A DNA stretch of 64,000 bases from Cyclina sinensis (taxonomy: Eukaryota; Mollusca; Bivalvia; Venerida; Veneridae): positions 27,442,550 to 27,506,549 of the forward strand of contig JAAONU010000001.1 of the NCBI GenBank assembly GCA_012932295.1, given 5' to 3'. A model generated the notes under the pieces. That model made no database searches, was not told where the DNA came from, and saw only the letters and a program-made list of their open reading frames with translations. A program made the position numbers and the translations under genes. Of this stretch, positions 11,860 through 23,479 are shown in pieces (positions within the stretch are counted from its first letter, which is position 1; each line of letters starts with the position of its first letter).

Positions 11860-12420
11860 GGTTCATCCATATAAGAGTTTGTAAATACATATAAGTAATA
11901 GAGGGTAGCTAAGACAGTAATGCGGACAACCTCGAAATATAAATAATTTTAAAGTTTTATTGTTAAGTTTGCAATTGTGAGATGATGGATTACCATATAT
12001 TGTGTGGTATAACGTTATTTTGAAACTGTCAAAGTCGTTCAAAAGTTGCATATATATGGGGTGGCACTTTTACTATTTAACTGCATTTTGTAAAATCACC
12101 CACTGAAATAGGTGACATCGCCTATTTCAGAAGGTGATGTCATCCTTTCAAATAAATAACATCACTTATTCAAGGAACGAATATCTGTAGAGTCCTGCAG
12201 ATTGTTCCATGATGGTGAACATTTGTGCGAGTTTGCGCCAAGTTATTTAAAAATATTTTCAAAGAGTTGAAAGTTATGAAACGATCACTAAAAACATGTC
12301 GAACTTATGGCCTTCTAATTGTGACCCTGACCTTGGGGTTGGGATCTTGGTGTTGCTGTCTACACATCGTCTGCTTATGGTAATAATTTGTGCCAAATTA
12401 TTTTAATATCTTCCGGGTAT
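11860..12420 (+). repeat. Dispersed repeat, copy 1 (partner near 62880-63560)
   Basis: Shared landmarks with the right end of the window, in the same order and orientation, are ATTCATCCATATA-type sequence, ATATAAGTAATNGAGGGTAG, GCTAAGACA, TGCGGACAACC, TTATTTTGAAACTGTC, GTTGCATATATATGGG and ATGGTGAACATTTGTGCGAG. The frame at 11863-12051 on the minus strand is part of the repeat (it shares CLSYP with the partner) and is not a gene. Confidence 0.8.
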
Positions 12421-12485
12421 TTTATAAGTTATGGAGCGGACATGAGTTATGGTCTTTCGCCAATATCCGTAAAACGAGTCGTCAG

Positions 12486-12516
12486 TGTCACGTGATCAAA
12501 TTTGAATTACGTGACA
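12486..12516. repeat. 31-bp near-perfect palindrome with E-box ends
   Basis: Arms TGTCACGT (12486-12493) and ACGTGACA (12509-12516) flank a nearly self-complementary AT-rich middle (AAATTTGAATT). The left arm includes CACGTG. It may be a hairpin former or a bHLH-type binding site; function is not shown. Confidence 0.6.
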
Positions 12517-13004
12517 GACATCAATGGTGGTTCAACCAAAACGTAAATTTACCAAAAAATTCTCGGAAACGTGACCGTCGTGGTCGTCAAAACCTATACA
12601 ATACTGAAAAAAACATTATAAAATCACAGAGGAAGCTGCACGGTCAGTCGAGAATACTTATCATTTACTTATTAATTTATCAGGTCCTATAATGTTGTTT
12701 CTAAAAAAAAACTTTATGTATGCAAATTAGTAACTTCCGACTAAATCCGAGCAACGGTGGAGAAGTTAAAGAAAACGATAGAAACTCTTTTTATGTCCGC
12801 TGACATCTACAAACATAATACAGATATATGTAAAAATAAACATCAAATTTTCTTTGAGTAAGCTGTGTATGCATTAGTGTGTACATTTGCATAAATTTGT
12901 GATAATGTTATATTTTCGTATTGGGCGGTATTATAACACTAAATATGTGTATATGAAAAGATTATTGAAGGGATCATTTTTTCTAAACAATACTCTATAC
13001 AAAT

Positions 13005-13720
13005 TATGTGGCCCCGCCATCCACCCCCACCCCACCCCGTGCGGGGCAAATTTTAATCCTAGGAAGATAATTAAAATCAAACTTTGTTTAGGTCAGCTAT
13101 ACAAAGCTACATACCAAATATCTAAGTTCTACGGCCTACCATTTCTGACAATAAGATTTTCAAAGATTTTACCTTTTACATAAAAAGCACCCCTGTTGCA
13201 GTGCCTATTATGGCCTCAGAGACATAATTTAAACAAAACTAGTGGTGGAATACCATACAATGTTACATACAAAATATCTAATCTCTAGGGCGTACAGTTT
13301 CAGACAGCAAGATTTTCCTACATACATCTAGGGCCAATGGTTTCTGACATGAAAAAATATATATATATATATTATATTTTACACAAATAAGGCAATTGGG
13401 GCAGGGTAAATTTTGTCCTCAGGGGCATAATTTGAACAGTCTTCGTAGAAGATCACTAGATGATGCTCTATGCATAATATCTAGGCCCTAGGGCTTCTGG
13501 TTTTAGACTAGAAGATTTTTAAGTCTTCCCTATATAGGCCTAAGTAATATCAAGTGACCCCCGATGTAGGGTAAATGACCCCTGGGGCATAATATGCACA
13601 ATTTTGGTAGAGGATCTCTAGGTGAACCTGTATGCAAAATATCTAAGCTCTAGCCCTTGTGGTTTCAGATAAAATTTTCATAGTTTTTCCTATCTGCTGC
13701 CCAGAGACATAGTGTCTCTG
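13005..13720 (+). repeat. Array of ~150-200-bp CAATTTTGACC-family repeat
   Basis: About four diverged units recur with the order: GGGGCAAATTTT...CC, ..GGCATAATTT(G/A)AAC, ACATACAAAATATCTAA, CTCTAGGGC, then GTTTCAGAC..AAGATTTT. The same family appears near 23480, 36250, 38090, 47335 and 57130, and inverted near 55010 and 62500. It is noncoding. Confidence 0.82.
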
Positions 13721-13883
13721 CTGCTGCCATAGCGCCAGTGACCTGAGTTCTTGACGGAATTCAGTTCTTATGGGGAAAAAACTGGGGAGATGAAAACTAC
13801 GTTTTTGGTTATTATATATGTCTTGAAACAGATCAGTTTAATACAGCAAATAGCGAGATTATCTCGTGAGACATGTCGCTATG

Positions 13884-13901
13884 CAGATAGATAGATAGAT
13901 A
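13884..13901. repeat. (GATA)n microsatellite, short
   Basis: CAGATAGATAGATAGATATT: about four GATA units. Confidence 0.8.
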
Positions 13902-14123
13902 TTCTCAATTTCCTCCATCAGGAGAGCACATAATTTATGCATTACAAAATAACAAAACAAGAGAGCATATATATAACAACAGGTAAACGACAGAGAAAGA
14001 GTCTATATACACATATACATATACACATATATACAATAGAAACAATATTAAATTTCCAAGGATAAACACATATGTCAATAATACACAATTTGCAAGTACA
14101 CACACACATGCACATTATAATAA

Positions 14124-14303
14124 TTAGACGCTTTTGCATATACGAACAACATCAGTTCTTGTGCATTGATGTATTTGCTGCATGTATTTGATACATTGAG
14201 TGTGTACACGCTCTAAAGGTTGGAGTTCGGATGGAGACAGATTTGACCATACTTCACATCCATATAATGCTTTTGGTAAAAGAACAGATTCATAGAGATG
14301 TTA
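14124..14303 (-). pseudogene. LINE reverse transcriptase C-terminal relic
   Basis: Read on the minus strand, one frame gives HLYESVLLPKALYGCEVWS followed by NLSPSELQPLERVHTQCIKY and then a stop at 14124-14126. The pattern LLPKALYGCEVW...L..LERVHTQC is the conserved segment that follows the palm domain in many animal non-LTR retrotransposons, so the assignment to a LINE polyprotein is fairly secure. The catalytic FADD region is missing, the frame closes at 14301-14303, and nothing upstream continues it. This is a short broken fragment, not an active element. The clade cannot be told from this piece. Confidence 0.7.
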
Positions 14304-15511
14304 AGATGTTAAAGGGTGATACTCGGGTGATAATGCCAATAAACTTAAAGCAATTCGCACCGCCTGTGTGGGATAAGTCATTAAATTAGCAGAACATAAT
14401 GGGTGTAATTACACATCACATTCTAAGAGCAAGAGGGTAAGGATTCGCTTTGCTCAGAATATTTTATCATTTTCATTTCTAGAATGTTCTTATCATAATT
14501 ATTTCTAGATTGTTCAAACCTAATTTATATCTAGATTGCTAGGATCATAAAAATAGTACAGTTTCGTGGTAACAAGACGGTATCGACTCTTAAACAGGCT
14601 TCTTTCTAATCGTTCATTACTGAGCTATTTGACTTAATATCAGACAAGAAGTTTAAAGGACGGTGTCCGAACACTCTTGCTAAGTTTTTACTTTAGTTTA
14701 TTTATGGAACGCTTCGTTATAATCCACGAAGACGGCACGTGCATGTATGCTTCACATTAAAAAAAATAAGCGTTTATCTGCTTCTCAAAACCATTTCATT
14801 ATTTACTTGAAGAAAGAGCAGAAGTCTGTGTGTTGTTTCTGCAGCAGAGAAACATCTATATTGTCGGTTTTATATTCTTCCTTACAGTAATTTATTCAAT
14901 TGTATGTGCTTTTTGCATATTATATGCTTATATTGTCTCATCTTTACAACAAAATGCATACTCTGATACTCTTTGTTATTTCTACTGCTTTTATAAGACA
15001 GCACAATACTATTTCTGATATAAAAAGTGAGTCATGTAGTGATATTTGTATTTCCCACAAAGAACAAAACATTGATTCCAACAAAACAAACATTGTGCTT
15101 TATCCGTTTTTGGAATGGCAACATTTCCTATGGGTAAAATCTAAAATTAGCCGAACCGCAACTCTTCGATAATATTCCAAAATCTATTTTCGTGTCTTAT
15201 TTCCTCAACTGTCTACCAAGCTCACAAGTATTCGAAAAAAAGAAACAAGGTAATAAAACCATGAAAGAATAACTACAGAAAGTATAGATAAAATGGGACT
15301 TTTATGACATTTTTCAGACTTCTATCATAAGTTTTTACTCCAAATGTTTCCACTTATAAAAGCCGTACCTAATTTAAATGAGTTCGTGGCTTCCTTTTTA
15401 CCAGAGCATTGGCGATATAAACATATTTGTAAAATATTTCCTTATCACCTATGTTCATAAACAAAAGCATAAGCATCATATAAACATTTCACTTAACGGT
15501 GCAGAATTATT
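14304..15511. other. No recognisable feature
   Basis: AT-rich sequence. Small hydrophobic frames near 14830-15018 look like T-rich sequence rather than protein. Confidence 0.4.
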
Positions 15512-16128
15512 CACAGTCACTTAAAGTCTGGACCAACCCCGTCCCCTGATCTACCCCTGCACTAGACTTTTATACCATCTAATAACCATCTACTCGTCGC
15601 CACATATTCTTTCGAATGAAAACACTATTTTTATCAGCTGGTACCGCGTACTGCAGCTAACATATATTCAGAACGCGAGAACAAGTTCTGTCCGTGGGTG
15701 GGTACGGGTGACGGAGGATAGTTCGGCCGCTGTCATTATTTCTGGAAAGAATATGTGGCGACGAGTAGATGGGGAAAGTCTTTAAGAATTATTTTAAGTA
15801 ATTCTTTGAATGACTTTGATGAGACCGATATTGATTAGACGCATAATTATTGCTTAATTGGTGGACACTAGCAGTATGGTCAATATCTTTGTTTTTATTA
15901 GGAATCCAAAGAAACAAACATCTAAAGAAATTTGTGACGGAATATTTCAAAACTTGTGTATATTACAGTGCATGGTAGCGGGTGTGGGCATTTTTAATGG
16001 CCCTATTTATAATGGATAACGATAGAAACAGATGTATTGTAGATGTTATCATGATTTTTATGCTTCTTTACTCTTGTGCAGGGGCAGAGCAGGGGGAGGG
16101 GTCTGGGTTCAACCTTCAAGTGACTGTC
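15512..16128. mobile_element. Inverted-repeat (foldback/MITE-like) element
   Basis: The left end (15512-15567, CAGTCACTTAAAGTCTGGACC then CCCCTGATCTACCCCTGCAC) matches the reverse complement of the right end (about 16069-16127: CAGTCACTTGAAGGTTGAACC, then CCCCCTGCTCTGCCCCTGCAC) with several mismatches. Inside, a second inverted pair of 28 bp is perfect (15586-15613 and 15745-15772). No transposase frame is present and I could not find a matching target-site duplication, so boundaries are approximate. A non-autonomous DNA transposon is the most natural reading. Confidence 0.65.
15586..15772. repeat. Perfect 28-bp inverted repeat, 131-bp loop
   Basis: The left arm 15586-15613 (begins CCATCTACTCGTCGCCAC) is exactly the reverse complement of 15745-15772. 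Perfect conservation contrasts with the diverged outer arms of the surrounding element. Confidence 0.92.
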
Positions 16129-16956
16129 GACATATTCTCCGTTTTCTGATGAGTTATATCAAAAATATCTCGTTGTAATGTGTAGTATTACAGTCAGATT
16201 TCGTTCTTTTCTTGTAACTGAATGAGCGATTATGTTTTATTGTGTAAAAATGATATTGAGTGTATCTAATTAATCACAGCTCACTAAAAAGGAAGATTAT
16301 TCTTGTTTTAAAATACATTATTATACATGTTTGTATAATTTCCGCAACAGTCCGGTATATTTTTGCATCAATCATTTTGTTGTAATGTATTATTTATCTT
16401 TGATGACATATTACGCCGGATATACGAACTAGAAAATATAATATGCTTACAAAACATTGAAGATATTTTTTAACAATTATTTATAATTAAAAAAAGCAAT
16501 ACTTCTTCTAATGATAATAGTTATAATAGATATAAATGAATGATGATAATAAAAACGATGATATATTGAGGATGAAGATAATGAGAATTTCAATCATGCC
16601 GGTGAAAATTTGAAGAAAATATAAACTGTTGTATAGAAAACAGAATTTAGGCTAACGAGTCGTGACACAGACCCGGAAAAAAAAAACATATTAAACAGCG
16701 AGTGCTATGGTGAACCTTTCACACATACAAATTCGTCACATGTGTGAAAAAATCGGACGAATTCAAATTCAACACACATGTGATACAAATGTATACGGAT
16801 ATGTCACACATTTGTGAAAAATTAGTTCTGTTTCTTTACCACACTCAAAACAGAAACATTTACATCACATGCCAAAAAAAGGTAGAAATAAACATTTGTA
16901 AAAAGCAAGTGTTCATAAGCCACTGAGATAGATAAGGGTGCATATTGTTTTATTCT

Positions 16957-16976
16957 CTGCGGGCTGGAGCCCGCAG
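16957..16976. repeat. Perfect GC-rich hairpin
   Basis: CTGCGGGCT-GG-AGCCCGCAG: a 9-bp stem in AT-rich surroundings, followed by GGTATTGG. It resembles the terminal hairpins of the dispersed repeats elsewhere in the window and probably marks the end of another such copy. Confidence 0.75.
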
Positions 16977-17580
16977 GGTATTGGTATGCATTTTAGTTTA
17001 GAACTATGGAGAACCACGTGATCTGTCATCGATAGATGGAGGAGCACGTGATATGTCAATAGTACATGACTGGTTACTAATGTTCTTATTAGTCATTTTT
17101 AATAAATTATTAATACGAACTACTAAGAATTGCACACATATTCATCTTTATAAAAAATATAGGAATACTGTGTTGAAATTTCAAAAAAAAGAATAAAATG
17201 TCGTAAATTTCTATATTCAAAGTATCAATTACTTGGGCAATTGATCGTTTGACTACACCCGTCTCGGTACTACACTATGTTATCAGAGTATAGCGTATGA
17301 AATAAAGGTGACATTTACGTTATCGGCGCTCATATTTTGGTGGTTCAACTTCACAAAAAACAAACAAACAAACGAAAACAAACAAACACCAAAAAAGCCA
17401 TGCAGCATTTCATAGAAATTCTGGTTATTATCGTGAAGAACATAAAAAATATCTTAATTAAGTTACTCTCATTTCTTGTTAAAGAAAATATAATATAAAG
17501 TTTTACACACTTTTATCGGTAGAAAATTTACTCCATTAGTCACTGGATAGATTCTTTCAATTTTATTATTAAATCTGACA
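16977..17580. other. Mostly unassigned; CAAA tract
   Basis: Two CACGTGAT sites lie about 30 bp apart near 17016 and 17045. An imperfect (CAAA)n tract spans about 17353-17390. No frame is supported. Confidence 0.45.
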
Positions 17581-17581
17581 A

Positions 17582-17655
17582 GCGATTCGTTGTGGCTCAG
17601 CGAGTTAGATTGTCGCTCATAATTTTACTGGCCTTTGAATCCTGCTGATTTCAAA
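17582..17655 (+). repeat. tRNA-derived SINE head
   Basis: TGGCTCAGCGAGTTAGA (17592-17608) fits a tRNA D-arm/A-box, CTCATAA sits where an anticodon loop would be (CAT anticodon, tRNA-Met-like), and GGCCTTTGAATCC (17630-17642) fits a degraded B-box. The spacing of about 38 bp between boxes is right for a type I tRNA. Stems do not pair well enough for a functional tRNA, so a SINE or tRNA pseudogene is preferred. Confidence 0.5.
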
Positions 17656-18650
17656 TTTTTCTTCCTCAGTTTCCACGTTGAATAAAAGCATTATATTACG
17701 TTTTATCCACAGTATATTATTTTTTCTTTGATTTTTAAGAAAAGAACAGAGCTAAATTTTGTGATTCAGTCGTGTTTATAATTGTTTCAACGAACATAAA
17801 TTATAAATCTGGAATTAGCAAAAATAACCCTGCAGATAGGGTGTTGATAATGTTATAAATCATTCTAGAGTTCTTATTTGGATTATTTTTATGACGATTA
17901 AAAAAGTTATGACGTCAGCTCTGGAAATGTAACATTTCTGAAGTAATATATAATGAACATGATGATAATAGTTTTTTTAAATGACGTCAGCAATTTAATG
18001 CTCTCCAACGGATCAAATCAGCAAGCATGTCCATTTTCTTGCATTTTGGAGCTTATGGGTAGAATGGAATACGATATAGCGTAAAAATCCTCTTGTATGT
18101 TCAATCTTCGAAATATGACTGATGTATTGAAGTACTTAAACACATCTATATAGCAACGAAATCAATTTGACGTGAATTATTCATTACCTAGACGGATAAG
18201 GATCAGACGACCAGTTTGAAAGCTGTCCAGTTTCAATAGTGAGCTTTTCTCTGACAGTAAGGCTCAACTGCTTGTAAAACTGGTCATTTCTAGTCTGCTC
18301 ATCTAATTCAATGATACTCATTACGTATCTATCTGATATTATATGTCTAAGCCAAAGGACGTTAATTCATCCTTTTATGTATTTCATAGATAAGAAGTTA
18401 ATTCGAATATAAATAATAAATCTATGTAAAACAGGAATAAATGTAAACTTGAATTACACAAAACCCGGAAAGTGTAATCAGAAAATATGTGTTACAATAA
18501 TTTAAGTTTCATATTTATAACTTGTCATTACCCTTGCTAAATTTCTAAAATGGGCTTAGCTCTCACTTTTTTTTAATTATTATTTTTTAAAGACTATTTT
18601 ATCTTGTATAGAGGTACTGGCTGAGAACTTAAAGAACTAAATGATAGAAT
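17656..18650. other. No recognisable feature
   Basis: AT-rich sequence without frames, arrays or RNA signatures I can support. Confidence 0.45.
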
Positions 18651-18651
18651 T

Positions 18652-19203
18652 GCTTTATCATGGTCAGACTGCATTGAATTTGGGTTTTCGGTCTGATCAT
18701 GGTAGCACTGGTTCTGATCATGGTCAGACTGCAAGGACCTCGGGTTTACGGTCTGATCATGGTACCACTGGTTCTGATCATGGTCAGACTGCAAGGACCT
18801 CGGGTTTACGGTCTGATCATGGTACCACTGGTTCTGATCATGGTCAGACTGCAAGGACCTCGGGTTTACGGTCTGATCATGGTAGAATGGTTCTGATCAT
18901 TGTCAGACTTCAAGGGCCTCGGGATTACGGTCTGATCATGGTAGCACTGACCAGTTCTGATCATTGTCAGACTGCATGAACCACGGGTTTAGATCAGATC
19001 ATGGTACCACTGGTTCTGATCATGGTCAGACTGCATGGACCTCGAGTTTACGGTCTGTCTGATCATGGTAGCACTGGTTCTGATCATGGTCAGACTGCAT
19101 GGACCTCGGGTTTGCGGTCTGATCATGGCAGCACACTGCTTGTGATTATGATCAGGGTTTAGGTCTGATCATGGTAGCACTACTTCTGATCATGGTCTGC
19201 AGT
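18652..19203. repeat. 60-bp minisatellite with internal half-repeats
   Basis: About nine units of 60 bp; those starting at 18721 and 18781 are identical. Each unit holds two TCTGATCATGGT half-motifs, one followed by CAGACTGCAAGGACCTCGGG and one by A(G/C)CACTGGT. The repeated TGATCA palindrome makes each unit capable of local pairing. Units right of about 18890 carry indels and the array decays by 19200. Open frames across it (18641-18979 plus, 18594-18854 minus) come from the 60-bp period. Confidence 0.95.
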
Positions 19204-20134
19204 CAGGGTATAAACAAACAAAAATGCGGCCATCAGAAATAAGATGGATGTTAATATGGATTTACAATAATAATTTCAACTCAATTTTCAGACTAAATGT
19301 AACAAACATATCATATATAATTATCATTTACTCTGTTCAGCACTTAGAATGACGTCATTAACAGAGAATTTTCCCCTGTTATCAAATATGTTTTGTAATT
19401 AAAAATCCATTTCCATGAGCTATCTGTTACATCAAACAATCGTGAAAGCACCTGTTACCTGCCGGAGTCAGAAAGATTATCTGATTTGAAGGTATTCTGG
19501 ACTATCAATCAAAATAAACTGACCAACTTATGAACCTTTCGATTAACATTAACTTTTCTTCTCTCAATTTATTTTACACCTGTCGTATAAACAAATATGT
19601 TTGAAACGTACTATCCCAAAGTAAATTAACACTCATTTACACTATCAGATTGTCTTATTCATTGGATAAATGAGGAAAATCCTTAAGGCAAATATTTAAA
19701 GGTCACATTTTTGTAGAGTCAATATGGCTACATTTGTGCGTTAAAATGCCATTATAAATTTTCAAAGTATTCTCAAATTATAAAAAAAATCTAATTATTT
19801 TTAATTTCATAAAAATAAGAACAATGCCAGTAATTTGTTTAGAGTAAATATCTAAATAAATTATGATAAAAAGATAAAATACCTTTTTTTTCAGGGTCAC
19901 TTTTCTACGTCATAAATCCTTAGTATCTATAAAATGAATGTTTTAACACTGGACTTGAATATTTTACAATTTTGTCTCTTTTATAGCGATGCCAAAAGTT
20001 CCACAAATATTTTAATCCCCACTTAATTACTGCTTTCTTTATACTAAAATATCTCCTCAAAACTGTTTGTTCTAGTTTCATATGTAAATAAAATAAAAAC
20101 GAAATTTTTATTAACGGCAAACAAAATCAGTTCT
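19204..20134. other. No recognisable feature
   Basis: AT-rich sequence; nothing supported. Confidence 0.45.
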
Positions 20135-20138
20135 TCAC

Positions 20139-20359
20139 CTTTTCACTGACGCGATTTGTAAATTTACACAGTTTTTGTTTTTAAAATGTTTAAATCTATC
20201 CATTTGACGTGTAAAAACACTGCCACTTATACGAAAAGTATCGGTTTCGTTCAGTTGATATACCGGTTGAAAAATTAACAGCGAAAATACCAATATTAAC
20301 GATACGGTAGACACTGCTTTAATGAACTTAGTGGTTAAATCTTTCGCCACTGGCGCGAG
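20139..20359 (-). CDS. Possible exon with one transmembrane segment
   Basis: On the minus strand a frame opens just after a TGA at 20360-20362 and runs about 73 codons. It begins LAPVAKDLTTKFIKAV and is followed by a 20-residue hydrophobic stretch (VSLILVFSLLIFQPVYQL region), an N-glycosylation sequon (NET) and a basic tail. It ends at AAAAG|GTGAAG, a usable 5' splice site (donor GT at 20138-20137). A short basic start, one membrane anchor, then a lumenal region is the layout of type II membrane enzymes. There is no in-frame ATG, so it would need an upstream exon, and the acceptor is weak. Chance cannot be ruled out. Confidence 0.22.
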
Positions 20360-20754
20360 TCAATATTGTATGTGACTTTGTCCTCTGTCAATATATCATA
20401 CAAGCATTACACTATCTGTATAGTATCGTTGAACTTTCACGTAATATGTATAGAGAAATATATCATTAATTGTAACATTAATTATCACTAGGCTGATAAC
20501 AATTATGGACTTCTCCCCAAAATGTTAAGACCAGTAATGCAATACGTCAAGCAGAAGTTACTGCGAAACAATAGTAAAATATTTTCAAAAGGTATTTGTA
20601 AACGAATGATTTGGGTACTTACTCTAGTTTAAACTATATAAAAAGACAAATTTAAAGTAAATTCAACCCTATAAGTCCCAGATTGAATAAAGAGAGACGG
20701 TTCGATTTTTCCCAAGGCCGGTGAATATATCAGGCGTTTAATTAGGTACATTGC

Positions 20755-20778
20755 AGAGAGAGAGAGAGAGAGAGAGAG
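20755..20778. repeat. (AG)12 microsatellite
   Basis: Uninterrupted AG dinucleotides between TTGC and TATC. Confidence 0.95.
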
Positions 20779-21035
20779 TATCGCAAAATAAAACAAACTT
20801 TTGTTAGAAAATTTCTGAATCAAAAACGAATAGAAATGGATAAACTGAGATGTTTTACATTGATAAGAAGAGTTATCTTAATTACTATTGACACATGAAA
20901 GGATCACTTGAATTATTTCATTTGTAAACTACTGTATCGTTTGAAGCTTGATGTTGACATGACATGCCACAACACACTTTTATGACTAAGAAAATCATTT
21001 ATAAACTATATGGTTGTTTTTCTTTATGAGACAAA

Positions 21036-22350
21036 CATATGTCTCCCCCCTCCACACATCCAATCTTCGTGCGATACATTTGCATGCTATTAGGACTTGA
21101 ACAGAAACAAAAGCATGTCTCTCCTTCTACATATTTCCATCTTCTTGCAATACATTTGCATGTTATTAGGACTTGGACAGAAACAAAAGCATGTCTCTCC
21201 TTCCACATATTTCCATCTTCTTGCAATACATTTGCATGTTATTGGGACTTGAATAGAAACAAAAGCATGTCTCTCCTTCCACATATTTCCATCTTCTTGC
21301 AATACATTTGCATGTTATTGGGACTTGAACAGAAACAAAAGCATGTCTCTCCTTCCACATATTTCCATCTTCTTGCAATACATTTGCATGTTATTAGGAC
21401 TTGAATAGAAACAAAAGCATATGTCTTCCCCTCCACATATTTCCATCTTCTTGCAATACATTTGCATGTTATTAGGACTTGAATAGAAACAAAAGCATAT
21501 GTCTTCCCCTCCACATATTTCCATCTTCTTGCAATACATTTGCATGTTATTAGGACTTGAATAGAAACAAAAGCATATGTCTTCCCCTCCACATATTTCC
21601 ATCTTCGTGCGATACATTTGCATGTTATTAGGACTTGGACAGAAACAAAAGCATGTCTCTCCTTCCACATATTTCCATCTTCTTGCGATACATTTGCATG
21701 TTATTGGGACTTGAATAGAAACAAAAGCATATGTCTTCCTCTCCACATATTTCCATCTTCTTGCAATACATTTGCATGTTATTGGGACTTGAACAGAAAC
21801 AAAAGCATATGTCTTCCCCTCCACATATTTCCATCTTCTTGCAATACATTTGCATGTTATTGGGACTTGAATAGAAACAAAAGCATATGTCTTCCTCTCC
21901 ACATATTTCCATCTTCTTGCAATACATTTGCATGTTATTGGGACTTGAACAGAAACAAAAGCATATGTCTTCCCCTCCACATATTTCCATCTTCTTGCAA
22001 TACATTTGCATGTTATTGGGACTTGAATAGAAACAAAAGCATATGTCTTCCTCTCCACATATTTCCATCTTCTTGCAATACATTTGCATGTTATTGGGAC
22101 TTGAATAGAAACAAAAGCATATGTCTTCCTCTCCACATATTTCCATCTTCTTGCAATACATTTGCATGTTATTGGGACTTGAACAGAAACAAAAGCATAT
22201 GTCTTCCCCTCCACATATTTCCATCTTCTTGCGATACCATTGCATGTTATTGGGACTTGAATAGAAACAAAAGCATATGTCTTCCCCTCCACATATTTCC
22301 ATCTTCTTGCGATACCATTGCATGTTATTGGGACTTGGACAGAAAAAAAG
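21036..22350. repeat. 76/78-bp minisatellite, 17 units, dimeric in part
   Basis: Seventeen units share TTTGCATGTTATTGGGACTTGAA, AGAAACAAAAGCAT and CCACATATTTCCATCTTC. Units reading GCATGTCTCTCCTTCC are 76 bp and those reading GCATATGTCTTCCC(C/T)TCC are 78 bp. The first four are mostly 76 bp, then three of 78, one of 76, then 78 bp to the end. Runs of 78-bp units stay open in one frame on each strand (to 325 residues on the minus strand), but the 76-bp units shift that frame. No start, signal or domain exists, so this is a noncoding array. Confidence 0.96.
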
Positions 22351-22879
22351 CATATAATTTATGTAGCAGCTTCAAAATGCTCCCGCATGGGCATAATTGT
22401 CTACAAGTCGGCAAGTGCATGCAAATACCTATTGGCACCCATGTTCAAGTCTTGTAATTATAAGTATATAAGGAGGAGATAAAGAGAAGACACATTTAGG
22501 GGAATTGAAATGTATGGTCTCAGATGATAAAAAAACACACAGACACACAAGTATGGCTGTTGAGTGTTGAAATACCTACCACATTCATGTCAGTTTGAAG
22601 AGCTGCTGACTGTGAATACTAAAGGCAATCTTAAACAGAAGGTTTTCAGAGCTTTGTATCACAGATATTGTATTTTTTGCTTCCACATGCCTTGTGTAGA
22701 CTTCATATTAACGTATAATTTACTTTCATGATACATTGTCAACAATTTTATTTCAGGGCATTATTTGGTGGTTTCAAACTTAGCATCAGTCACTTTAATA
22801 GTAATTTACATACATGAGGCTAATATTTTCTGGAGGACAAGTAGCCATATCAAAAGGTTTCTATACAATAAACTGAAAG
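22351..22879. other. No recognisable feature
   Basis: Unique-looking AT-rich sequence to the right of the minisatellite; no gene supported. Confidence 0.4.
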
Positions 22880-23180
22880 ACATTTGGTACCCCGACGGAC
22901 TTGTACGGGTAAGCCTAGACAGAAGTGTATACTACCCTCCAATAAGTCTACCTCAAATACTTTCGGAGATACAAGCGACACAAAATTTATAGCTTACATG
23001 CAGATTTTAACTAAGTCAAGGACAACAATGCTCAATGGCATGTACTGATAAAAACATACCTGCAAAGTTTCATAACTCTATCTCAAATATTTTTTTGAGA
23101 TACGCCCAACACAAAACGAGACGGGCAGACGGACGGATGAACAGACAACTCTGCGAAAAACAATATGTTTTTTCCAGATA
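22880..23180 (+). repeat. Dispersed repeat with (GGAC)-rich end
   Basis: It contains ATACCTGCAAAGTTTCATAA, CTCAAATATTTTTTTGAGATACG and GACGGGCAGACGGACGGATGAACAGAC. This is the same general architecture as the copies near 6037, 26515, 35701 and 47690. Noncoding. Confidence 0.7.
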
Positions 23181-23479
23181 TATTGTGAGGAGCCTTAATT
23201 CTGTGACGCCGGCGCTAGAAAAGAAAACATTTTATTCTGTCTAATTAATTTTGATGTTACTGAATTCACATAATTATGAAAAACTATCATATATTAATCA
23301 GGTGGCATCAAACAAGCAAATTATGAATACAGGATATTTTACTTTGTATATCTTGCTAGGTTCTGTCCAGTATTTAATTTCTTGTTCTGCTGTTGTGCAA
23401 GTTTCTAAAGGAAAGACCCTATGAACATAATCCGAACTAACGAAGGTTTTCGAAGATTAGTTATTTTACAAAAATAGGA

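Noticed and set aside
21315..22292. Repetitive proteins of up to 325 residues in the 76/78-bp array
   Set aside because: The frames are open on both strands, are shifted by 76-bp units and have no recognisable domain. They follow from unit length.
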